Origin: CBDFJH01 sp965198095
Lineage (GTDB): Bacteria; Latescibacterota; UBA2968; GCA-2709665
Direction: 5' to 3'
Assembly (NCBI GenBank): GCA_965198095.1
Contig: OZ240239.1
Location: 1,054,001 to 1,118,000, forward strand
Length of the DNA: 64,000 nt
A program made the translations under genes and the position numbers. This document shows, piece after piece, positions 43,572 through 51,872 of the stretch (position 1 is the stretch's first letter; each line of letters opens with the position of its first letter). The notes beneath the pieces are model-generated. The model was not told the origin of the DNA and did not search any database. It was given only the letters and a program-made list of their open reading frames with translations.

Positions 43572-46500
43572 TCACTCATCGACCTGGACGCCGAAGACCC
43601 AGGGACGCGCTTGCTTAATCGCCAGGATGTTGTCGCTGGTGATCTTGAACTCGATCTCCATGGCGAACGGTTCATCGTCTGCGGGGTCGTACAGTGTCTC
43701 GAACTCCTCGTGGATCACCTCGAGATGATCTCTTAACTGACGCAGTTGATCGTCGCTCATGAGGAGTTGCCCCGGCGGCACCTGGTTGGAGGTGGCAAGG
43801 ATGGTGTAGGGAGGGAATAATAAAGGCGGGTTCAACAGGACCTCCTCCGGCACCGAGTGCGCCTCGGGGTTGGTGACCAGGTCCTCACCGACCTGCGTGT
43901 TGACGTAGTAGCGTCCGTCTCTGCTGTAGATGGGGTCGAAGCTGACGGCCACGCCGTTGGCCAGTTCGTCCCTGTAGCTGGGATGCACCAGCACTCCCAT
44001 CGCCGCCGCCAGGTGGTCGATGCGATGGAAGTCGCGTTCGACGAAGGCGCGGAAGTTCCACAGACCGGCGTACACCTCCTTCAGGGACTTGGCGAGATCC
44101 TTCTCGTCCTCGCTGGGCTTCTGGCTCTTCGAGTCGTACAGCCCCGCGCCGTTGAAGCCCGGCAGGTCCTCGTTGTTGGTGCTGGACCGGTAGCGGCGGT
44201 TGATCCCCTCGGAGAAAGACGCATTCATTGTCTCGATTGCCGAGATGATCCAATCCGGCGTCTCCGCGTCTTCGATGGCCTTGCGCAGTTTCTTGAGTGA
44301 GTCCGCTTGGGCTTCGAAGTTCGTCTGGAATTCTTCGTCGGCCATCATGGTCTCAATTCGGGTGTAGAACCCGTTGTGTTTCATGAACTCGTCGTAGAAG
44401 TAGAACGGGATCGCAAATCCGTCGGGCACGGTCCCCGCCGGAAAACCCAGCGTCCCCAGCACGGCCACGTTGGCCGCCTTGACGCCGAACGCGTCCCACT
44501 CATCGAAGCCGATCTGACTGAGCGGCGTGATCGTCTTGACCAACAGGTCGCGTTGCGGGATCTGTTCATGGGCGGGACGGGAAGACTCGTAGTGGGCATC
44601 GACTTCCGCGGGCATGGCTGGCCGTAGCGTCCAGCCGTTCTCGGCCACCTCGTAGCGGATGTAGCTGTCCCTGAGCTTGTCGATGTTGGGCTCGTCGAGG
44701 ACGTCGCGGATGTAGGCATTAGGGATGCCGTCCTGAATGGCGCGCAGGTTGACGTGCGAGAGCACCGTTTGGGGCACGGTGCTGATGATGCCGGCGACAC
44801 GGGGCAGCTCGTTGGGCAGCGCCTCGTAGATCACCACATCGCGCGGATGGGGCCGCTCGTCCAGGTCCATAACCCGCAAGAGGCCATATCCTTCACCTTC
44901 GTTCAAGGCCAGGAAGCCGGATTCGGGAGAGATGTCTTCGACGAACACGAGGGGGACGCGGGATGCCTCATAGCACGCTAACTCCTCCTCGTAATTCGGT
45001 AGCGCAAAGGGTGACACGTAAAAGACCAGGTTGTCCTCGAGCAGCGGCATGCTGGCGGCGAGCACCGTATAGGCGAGATCCACGCGGCTGCATGAAAACA
45101 CGGAAGATAACTGGACACTGTAGACTCCCAGACTGCCATGAGATGCATCCCCTCTCGGGTGATACACGATCGAACCGGTGGTCCACAGGAACGGCTTGAT
45201 TTGCGAAAGACCTATAGCATCGTCTACAGCATTCATGAACTCGATATGTAGCTGATGCGTGTCGGTGTTCATGAAGTAGACACGCGGGACAGCATCGTGA
45301 GCAGCGTAGTCGCGTCTCACATCAATGCCTTTGAGCACGAACTTTACGACCTCAAAGCCAACGAGATTCGGGTTGATACGCGTACCCTGGTAGGAGAGCG
45401 TCTCATATGTTTCCACATCGGGAAGGGCAACGGCGCCGTCGCTGAGGTCGATGCCGACGGCGGGATTCACAGGGTTCATGCCCACCGGGTCTGCCTGTTC
45501 GGTGAGGTCGTCGATGCAGTCGCCGTCGACGTCGGCCGGGTCGGCGACGAGGTACTTCTCCACCCGGTAGCGCTCCATGGGCAGCGCCGCCACGTTCTCG
45601 ACGAGCGTGGTCGTGCCCGCTTCGCCTCGCCTGACCAGGACGGGCACCTCTACCGTCGCGCCATCCACGTCGTGCCGGACGTAGAGCACGAAGTACTCGT
45701 CGGTCGTGGACGCGACTACGATGGGCACCGCTGTCACTTCCACTTCCACCGGCGTCGGGGCGTCGCCGCCTTCTGAACAGAGCCCCCTGAAGCCCGAGGC
45801 GGACCATTCGCTCTCCCCTTCGTCGTTGTGCGCCCGCACCTGCACCTCGTAACGGGTGTTGACCTCCAGGTCCGGGATCGTGGTAGTGGTACCGGGGCCG
45901 TCGTGCGGCCAGGGGAGGAAGCTGCCGCTGCCCGTCCGATATTGCACGTCGTAGTCCTCGATGTCAGGACCGGTGTTGAAAGGCTCGGTCCAGGTCACGG
46001 TCAGGCTGGTTGAAGAAGCCGACTCGACCCTCGGGGCAGACGGCCTCCCGGGCGGTTCCTTGACGTCGGCCACGTGGATGGCGACGCCAATCGTGGCCGT
46101 GCCGCCGTTGCGGTCGTCGGCTTCCACGGTTACCGAATAACGATTCTTGACTTCGTAGTCGTAGGTCGCCCCCGCCCGCGTGCGAAGCTGACCGTTGCTT
46201 GCGTCGATGGCGAAGGAACCGGCATCGTCCCCGCTGGCAAGGCGGTAACTCACAGACCTGCCCTCCGGGTCGGTCGCTCCTACCGGGTTGCCGATGCTGC
46301 GATCGGGCGGGGTGTTCTCGGCCACGCTGCGGTTGGTGCTTGCACCCGCGTCGAAGACCGGCACCTGATTGGTGGTTGGCGGCCGCGGCGGTGGCGGCGG
46401 AGGAGGTCGTGGCCGTGGTGGAGGACGAGGTGGTGGCGGAGGAGGAGGAGGTGGCGGTTTGGGCTCGACGGTGACGCCGAAGCTCAAGGATGCCTCCAGG

Positions 46501-49163
46501 CCCTCGGGGTCGCGGGCGGTCACCGAGATCCGGGCCTGCCCCGGGCTCTTGGGGGCGATGTTCACCCCGGACCCCTCGACGGCGGCAGTGGCCACCGCCT
46601 CGTTGCTCGACGTGGCCGTGTAGGTCAGCACGTCTCCTACGTCCGGGTCGGTGAAGGCTTCGGACAGCTCCACCCGGGCCAGGCTGTCGATGCGGACCTT
46701 GCGGTCGGCCGGGGTCTGGGCCACCACGGGGGGACGGTTGGGCGGGTAGACGGTCACGGGGACCAGCAACGTGGCCGCCCGGCCGCGCTCGTCGCGGGCG
46801 GTCACCGCTACGGTGATCTGGCCGGGGGCGACCGGGGCGATGGTGACCTGCGAGTCGGCCAGGGCCGCGGTGGCCACCGCCTCGTCGCTGGAAGACACGC
46901 TGAGGGTAACGGCGCCGCCATCCGGGTCGCGGAAGCGGCCTGCCAGGTTCAAAGTCGCCGAGTCACCCCCTGCCTTGAAGATCTGCGCCGGCAGGCCGGC
47001 CCCCAAAGCCAAGCCGTAGGGCTCGTTCAGGCCGGAGGTGACCAGGTCCTCGACTCCGGAGCCGTTCAGGTTGGCGCGCTGGATTTTGTCGGTGCCGTAG
47101 TCGGTCCAGTACATCTTGCCGCCGCCCGCATCCAGGGCGATCGCCTGGGGGGTCAGCAGGCCGGCGGAGGTGACCAGGTCCTCGACTCCGGAGCCGTCGA
47201 GGTTGGCGCGCTGGATCTTGTCGCTGCCCCAGTCGGCCCAGTACATGCGGCCGTCTCCCAGGTCGAGAGCGATCCCCCGGGGCTGGTTGAGCCCGGTGAC
47301 CAGGTCCTCGACTCCGGAGCCGTCGAGATCAGCCCGCTGAACGCGGTCGGTGCCCCAGTCGGTCCAATATATCTTGCCGCCGGCCACGTCGAGGGCCAGG
47401 CCGTAGGGCTCGTTCAGGCCGGTGGTGACCAGGTCTTCGACTCCGGAGCCGTCGAGGTTGGCGCGCTGGATCTTGTCGGTGCCCCAGTCGGTCCAATACA
47501 TCTTGCCGCCGGCCACGTCGAGGGCGATCCCGAACGGCTCCTTCAGACCCTCGGTGACCAGGTCTTCGACCCGGGCGCCGTCGAGGTTGGCGCGCCGGAT
47601 CTTGTCGCTGCCGTAGTCGGTCCAGTACATGCGGCCCCCGTCCCGGTCCAGGGCCAGGTCCCGGGGCTGCCCGAGTCCGCTGACCAGGGTGCGGATGTCG
47701 CTGCCGTCCAGCTCGGCGCGCTGGATGCGGCCGGTGCGGGCGTCGGTCCAGTAGAGCCAGGGCACGGCGAGGGAGGGCTCGTTGGAGGCCGGCACGGTGA
47801 CCGATCCGGCCGTGGGCGCGCCGGAAACGGGCACCGACCAATCGCTTGCGCCCTCGTCGTTGAGCGTGCGGATGCGGACCTGATACGCCTGTTCGTTGGT
47901 CAGACCGGTGAGGGTGACGCTCGTGTCCATACGACTGCTCAGGATCCGTCCTTCTTCCCAGTCACCGCTGTCCTCAGGCCGACCTGCCTGCGCCGAGTCC
48001 TGCGCGGCAGGCAGGTGCGCCACCTCGTAGCCGCTCACCGGGGGCTTGCCGGCTTCGTTATGGGCCGCATCCCAACGCACCGTCAACGCGCTGTCGCCGG
48101 GCGCGACGACCACACCCGACGGCGGCGTGGAAGGGGGTTCGTCGGCGTCGGTGACGGCGATGCGGACGACGAGATCGGCGCGGCCCCCCTCACCGTCGCT
48201 GGCGCGGACGGCTACCGAGTATCTGTTCTTCGCTTCGTGGTCGTAGGCGATCCCTTCCCTTGTGCGAAGCTGGCCCGTGCCCGCGTCAATGGCGAAGCTG
48301 TCCGCGTCCGCGCCGCGCAGGCTGTAGCTGAGGGGATTGCCGTCGGCATCGGCGGCAGTGATGGGAGAGCCGATCGGCTCTCCCGCCGGACTGTTCTCGA
48401 CCACGGAACGGGTCACCGTTGACGTGAACACCGGCGCGCGGTTCACTGTGTTGCCAAAGCTGTTGGCGAAGATCACGAAGTCGTCGAACGCGATGCCGCC
48501 TCCGCCGTTCAGGTCGTATTTTGCCTCGTACGGCGCCTGGCCCTCCCGGTACCCGAAGGCGCCTGCGAACAGCACGAAGTCCGCAAAGTCCACACGCCCG
48601 TTGCCGTCGAAGTCGGGGGACGGGGCCGAGGCGATCTGCAGGGCAACGCCGAGGGCAGGGGATGCCACCCCTGACTGCCCACCCCGGGCAAGTTCGGCGC
48701 GCACCAGACGGACCTCTGTCTCCAAAAACGCATCCGTGGTGCGAAAACGCGCCGTACCGACCCACCCCGCGTTCACCGTTGCCGATCCGCCCGGGGACGT
48801 AACGTCGATCCGGACAGAGGTGGAGTCCTGCTCTGCAAGCGCTTGGGCGTCGGGCAACACGTCGCCCGCGTCGAATCCCTCGTAGACCACCTGGGTCGTA
48901 TCGTATTCAATGCGCACGGAAAGACTGCTCGCACCTTGAATATCACTGCCGAAAATCTGAATGGGAACGACCTGACCGGGAGAGACGTCGAGCGAGGATA
49001 CGGCCTGGTCGCCATCGGCATCATCCAGGTCCAGGGCGAGGGAAAAGCTGCCGCGGGTCTGCGTGGATAGGGACCAGGGGGAAATCAGGAGCGCCAGGCC
49101 CAGGAGGCCGGCGATGCCGGGCGCGAGGATGCGGGATCTGATATGGGTTTGCACGATGCGCAC
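43572..49163 (-). CDS. Secreted modular protein with C-terminal PPDK/PEP-synthase-type ATP-grasp domain
   Basis: 1,863 residues with a GTG start (an alternative GTG lies 9 nt inside). Residues 1-735 are the shared module: signal peptide, cohesin-like, dockerin, cadherin, Fn3, six-blade YWTD propeller. Two Ig/BIG-like domains, a Pro/Arg linker (~895-930), cadherin and Fn3 follow. From ~1135 to 1500 comes an unrecognised domain. Residues ~1500-1860 match the nucleotide-binding PPDK_N domain: FGVKAANVAVLGTLGFPAGT then IPFYFYDEF, SSTNNEDLPGFNGAGLYDS (family: RSSATxEDLPxxSFAG), VYAGLWNFRAF, GVLVHPSYRDELANGVAVS and IEFKITSDNILAIKQARPW. That domain is normally cytosolic and ATP-using. No PEP-utilising mobile or pyruvate-binding domain follows. 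Confidence 0.85.
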   Translation of the reverse strand: MRIVQTHIRSRILAPGIAGLLGLALLISPWSLSTQTRGSFSLALDLDDADGDQAVSSLDVSPGQVVPIQIFGSDIQGASSLSVRIEYDTTQVVYEGFDAGDVLPDAQALAEQDSTSVRIDVTSPGGSATVNAGWVGTARFRTTDAFLETEVRLVRAELARGGQSGVASPALGVALQIASAPSPDFDGNGRVDFADFVLFAGAFGYREGQAPYEAKYDLNGGGGIAFDDFVIFANSFGNTVNRAPVFTSTVTRSVVENSPAGEPIGSPITAADADGNPLSYSLRGADADSFAIDAGTGQLRTREGIAYDHEAKNRYSVAVRASDGEGGRADLVVRIAVTDADEPPSTPPSGVVVAPGDSALTVRWDAAHNEAGKPPVSGYEVAHLPAAQDSAQAGRPEDSGDWEEGRILSSRMDTSVTLTGLTNEQAYQVRIRTLNDEGASDWSVPVSGAPTAGSVTVPASNEPSLAVPWLYWTDARTGRIQRAELDGSDIRTLVSGLGQPRDLALDRDGGRMYWTDYGSDKIRRANLDGARVEDLVTEGLKEPFGIALDVAGGKMYWTDWGTDKIQRANLDGSGVEDLVTTGLNEPYGLALDVAGGKIYWTDWGTDRVQRADLDGSGVEDLVTGLNQPRGIALDLGDGRMYWADWGSDKIQRANLDGSGVEDLVTSAGLLTPQAIALDAGGGKMYWTDYGTDKIQRANLNGSGVEDLVTSGLNEPYGLALGAGLPAQIFKAGGDSATLNLAGRFRDPDGGAVTLSVSSSDEAVATAALADSQVTIAPVAPGQITVAVTARDERGRAATLLVPVTVYPPNRPPVVAQTPADRKVRIDSLARVELSEAFTDPDVGDVLTYTATSSNEAVATAAVEGSGVNIAPKSPGQARISVTARDPEGLEASLSFGVTVEPKPPPPPPPPPPRPPPRPRPPPPPPPRPPTTNQVPVFDAGASTNRSVAENTPPDRSIGNPVGATDPEGRSVSYRLASGDDAGSFAIDASNGQLRTRAGATYDYEVKNRYSVTVEADDRNGGTATIGVAIHVADVKEPPGRPSAPRVESASSTSLTVTWTEPFNTGPDIEDYDVQYRTGSGSFLPWPHDGPGTTTTIPDLEVNTRYEVQVRAHNDEGESEWSASGFRGLCSEGGDAPTPVEVEVTAVPIVVASTTDEYFVLYVRHDVDGATVEVPVLVRRGEAGTTTLVENVAALPMERYRVEKYLVADPADVDGDCIDDLTEQADPVGMNPVNPAVGIDLSDGAVALPDVETYETLSYQGTRINPNLVGFEVVKFVLKGIDVRRDYAAHDAVPRVYFMNTDTHQLHIEFMNAVDDAIGLSQIKPFLWTTGSIVYHPRGDASHGSLGVYSVQLSSVFSCSRVDLAYTVLAASMPLLEDNLVFYVSPFALPNYEEELACYEASRVPLVFVEDISPESGFLALNEGEGYGLLRVMDLDERPHPRDVVIYEALPNELPRVAGIISTVPQTVLSHVNLRAIQDGIPNAYIRDVLDEPNIDKLRDSYIRYEVAENGWTLRPAMPAEVDAHYESSRPAHEQIPQRDLLVKTITPLSQIGFDEWDAFGVKAANVAVLGTLGFPAGTVPDGFAIPFYFYDEFMKHNGFYTRIETMMADEEFQTNFEAQADSLKKLRKAIEDAETPDWIISAIETMNASFSEGINRRYRSSTNNEDLPGFNGAGLYDSKSQKPSEDEKDLAKSLKEVYAGLWNFRAFVERDFHRIDHLAAAMGVLVHPSYRDELANGVAVSFDPIYSRDGRYYVNTQVGEDLVTNPEAHSVPEEVLLNPPLLFPPYTILATSNQVPPGQLLMSDDQLRQLRDHLEVIHEEFETLYDPADDEPFAMEIEFKITSDNILAIKQARPWVFGVQVDE
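46376..46458. repeat. Low-complexity Pro/Arg-linker coding repeat (copy 2)
   Basis: Equivalent of the tract at 40638-40728, shorter and with a different arrangement of Arg codons. Confidence 0.85.
46990..47755. repeat. 129-bp tandem repeats encoding YWTD propeller blades (copy 2)
   Basis: Near-identical to copies 1 and 3. One blade carries a distinct variant (GATCAGCCCGCTGAACGCGG near 47328, encoding DRVQRADLDG on the minus strand), the main local difference. Confidence 0.88.
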
Positions 49164-49559
49164 GGTACGCCCGCTGGTTGTTCATCCCCAGGCTCGACAT
49201 CCGAGTTGTGCGTATGAAAAGAGTTCTCTTTTGCAAAATTCGTGCCAGATTTTTAAAAAACATATAACACATTGTAGATAAAGGCGTTAGTAGAGTATAC
49301 ACGAGGTCGATTGGAAGTGCCGACGTGTTGCAGAATGCCGCATGCAGACCGCCCATGCGACCGTGTCACGACTTTGACAGAAGCTATAAATGATTGTTTA
49401 CTAAAGGATTTATGGGAACGACCGGATGGAAAGGCAGAGGATATGTCGCAATTCGCAGCGCAAGGCGCGTTTTGCAACATGAATGAGGGGTATGGCCGGT
49501 TGCCCGGAGGGCAGTCCTGGGGGAGTCCTCCGCTTGCGGGAATCAATAGCTTGTCGAAC
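49164..49559. other. A+T-rich upstream region of the PPDK-like gene
   Basis: No gene is supported. Positions about 49200-49310 are markedly A+T-rich and probably contain the promoter of the minus-strand gene starting at 49163. Short frames on both strands (for example a minus-strand one containing VKVVTRSHGRSACG) lack a full family match. This is the only long non-coding gap inside the giant-protein cluster. Confidence 0.45.
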
Positions 49560-49667
49560 TCCGAATAACCGGCGCAAACAGCTCCTGCAGACCGGCGACC
49601 AGGTCTCCCGCTTCGGAGCCCTTCAGGCTGGCGCGCCGGGTCTGCCCGTGCCCGCGTCGGTCCAGTA
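49560..49667 (-). pseudogene. Remnant of a YWTD propeller blade
   Basis: The minus strand reads YWTDAGTGR and, after a one-base shift, RRASLKGSEAGDLVAGLQE. This matches one blade of the propeller module (YWTDARTGRIQRAELDGSD... LVSGL). The rest of the module is missing. It lies immediately downstream of the detached M8 gene and upstream of the gap, marking a breakpoint of past recombination. Confidence 0.65.
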
Positions 49668-49735
49668 ATGCAGCGTCCTATCTCATCCGAATCCGCCTGC
49701 TCCCGGGCCGGTGGCTCGGCGCCGGTCCAGGCGGC

Positions 49736-51832
49736 TCATTCCCTTTCGCCGACCCTGCGCAGATTCAGGATGATCGGCTCGGGCTCGTCGGGTCCGGCCT
49801 CGGGGTGCTCAATCACACAGCTGAGTGGAATCAGTCCTTCAGATCCTATCGCAATTTTGGAAGTGGACGGCAGGGTGTAGGCGTCGGCCTGGGTGACGTC
49901 GACGGTGTAACCGAGGTCGGCTATCGCCTGGATGGTGATCGCGCTCAGCGGAGCGGGATCGGACGATCCTGGCGTCATCAGTTCGCTTCGCATGACGGAT
50001 TGCCGCCAGTGGCTGTCCCGGCTGCCCGCGTTCAGCGAGCTGTTCTCCACCGGGACCTTGGCACCGGTGTAGCTCGTCCCGCCCGCCGCGTCGAAAGCGG
50101 CAATCGCCTTCTCACCCGAGAAATGGGTATCCGGAGAGGGATCGATGAACGATCCGAACGGAATACCGCGTGAGGGGTCCTTCAACAGGTCGTGAGCTGT
50201 CCACGGATAGGTTCCGAATCCCAGCGCGTGGCCTATCTCGTGCAGAGCGACGAGGTAATTGATCACGTTGCTGGTGCCGAGTACTATTTCGGATGCGAAC
50301 GGCAGGGAGGAGGGAGTCCGGTGCGACAAGGACGTAGCCGCTGCGAGCCCCAACACGTAACCGGTTCTCACGTAGATCACGATATCGTCCACGACCTCGG
50401 GGGCGGTAGTACCTGGATAACGCCGGTTCAGGTACTCGCGATTCCTGCTGGTTAACTGATGGTTGGGAAGATCACCGGTGATGATCTCCTCCCAGCGCTC
50501 GGCGGCGTCTTCGATATGGGACCGGTTTGTCGACGAGATGCTGCCGACGAAGACGAGCTCGATATCGAAGGATGCCGCCCCGGACGTGGTCACCTCGCCG
50601 GTCGCCGACCGCGAACCCGTCAGGCTGCCGCCGCAATCGGCGCCCAGGTATCCGTAATCCGCTTCATAAGTAGCGCCCGGCTCAAAGAAGCCGGAGGCCA
50701 GGATATCCAGCGACGCCGCGATGTTCCGGGAGAAATCTGCCGTGTTCGTGGCGTGGATGCATGCCCCGGCCCACGGCCCGACAGGCGTTTTGTGCCGGAT
50801 TCTGACCTCGTAGGCGCGGGTCTCGCTGGCCGCGAAGTCATCTGTGAATCCGATGGTAAAGTCATCTCCGCTGATGCTCAGGGTGGGCGCCAATAGGGTG
50901 GTTGCCTGTATGGTCGCGTCGAAGGTGGCGGCGGCGGTCCCGCCGTGGGGATCGCGCGCGGTTACCGTAATCGTCGCAGTGCCGGCGGCCACCGGCGTGA
51001 TCCTGACGGCAAAACCGATCATCTCTACGGTCGCGACGGTCTCGTCGCTCGACGTGGCCGTGTACTGCAGGTAGGAATCGGGACCATCGGGATCGGAAAA
51101 CACAGAAAGCGCATACGCGATTTCGACGGCCCCGCCCACCGTGCCGGTCACCGCGTCAATGGTGCCATCGACAACTGGTGCCTCGTTGGGGATGGTTATC
51201 TCGGATATCGGCGACCACTCGCTCAAGCCTTCGCCGCTCAACGCCTGAATTCTCACCTCGTAGGTTGTACCATTGATCAAGCCGGGGATATCTGTTTCCC
51301 AATCAACCTCGTCGGATATCAACAAGATCGAGTTCGCAAAGAGAGAGGAGCTTTCCATGGCGCGATACTGTATTTCGTAGCCGCCGATGTCAGGCCCGGT
51401 ATTCGCCGGCGCGCCGCCCGGGCGCACCTCGACAATATATCTTTCCTCCTCGAGCCGGGTCGCCAGCAGGGGGGCTGGCGGCCTGCCCGGCGGTTCCACG
51501 ACGTTCACAACCTCGACGGTAATCGTCTGTGTCGCCGTCCGTACCCGGTCGCCCGTGCCGCTGGTCGCCTCGACAGTAAGGAGGTAACTGTTGTCCCTTC
51601 CCACATCCACCGGGCGGTCAAAGTCGGCGCCATTTCCATCGAAGGTCAAAGCCCCCAGGCGGGTGATCGAGAATAGCGCGTGGTCGTCGCCCCCGCTAAT
51701 CGCGTAGCTGGTAATGTAGTCTCTGGTATCGGCATCTGTGGCGATTACCGTGCCGACTGCAGTTTCGTTTTCTCCGACCTCAAAGCGGTCCTTACTGGTG
51801 AAATCCGGTGCGGCATTCGTATTGTCGGGCAT
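49736..51832 (-). CDS. Leishmanolysin-like (M8) metallopeptidase module, without signal peptide
   Basis: 698 residues: cadherin-like (FEVGENETAVGTVIATDADT), Fn3, BIG-like (SSDETVATVEMIG), a beta domain with Cys residues (GACIHATNTADFSRNIAASL), then the M8 catalytic domain. Zinc motif HEIGH in LVALHEIGHALGFGTYPW; third ligand and Met-turn region DSHWRQSVMRSELMTPG. It parallels the last ~720 residues of the giant protein at 33767-41218 throughout. It starts 40 bp after the stop of the 3,754-residue gene and lacks any secretion signal. The frame immediately before its ATG still reads QVTVLE, resembling the VTVTIAEV that precedes this module in the intact homologue. Probably detached from the upstream gene. 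Confidence 0.8.
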   Translation of the reverse strand: MPDNTNAAPDFTSKDRFEVGENETAVGTVIATDADTRDYITSYAISGGDDHALFSITRLGALTFDGNGADFDRPVDVGRDNSYLLTVEATSGTGDRVRTATQTITVEVVNVVEPPGRPPAPLLATRLEEERYIVEVRPGGAPANTGPDIGGYEIQYRAMESSSLFANSILLISDEVDWETDIPGLINGTTYEVRIQALSGEGLSEWSPISEITIPNEAPVVDGTIDAVTGTVGGAVEIAYALSVFSDPDGPDSYLQYTATSSDETVATVEMIGFAVRITPVAAGTATITVTARDPHGGTAAATFDATIQATTLLAPTLSISGDDFTIGFTDDFAASETRAYEVRIRHKTPVGPWAGACIHATNTADFSRNIAASLDILASGFFEPGATYEADYGYLGADCGGSLTGSRSATGEVTTSGAASFDIELVFVGSISSTNRSHIEDAAERWEEIITGDLPNHQLTSRNREYLNRRYPGTTAPEVVDDIVIYVRTGYVLGLAAATSLSHRTPSSLPFASEIVLGTSNVINYLVALHEIGHALGFGTYPWTAHDLLKDPSRGIPFGSFIDPSPDTHFSGEKAIAAFDAAGGTSYTGAKVPVENSSLNAGSRDSHWRQSVMRSELMTPGSSDPAPLSAITIQAIADLGYTVDVTQADAYTLPSTSKIAIGSEGLIPLSCVIEHPEAGPDEPEPIILNLRRVGERE

Positions 51833-51872
51833 CTCCAGAACAGTGACCTGCGCGGCCTAGTACCAGCACCAC

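Noticed and set aside
49253..49546. Minus-strand frame with VKVVTRSHGRSACG, faintly reminiscent of MobA/MobL relaxase N-termini
   Set aside because: The resemblance covers only about ten residues, the catalytic motifs are absent, and it lies in A+T-rich promoter DNA.
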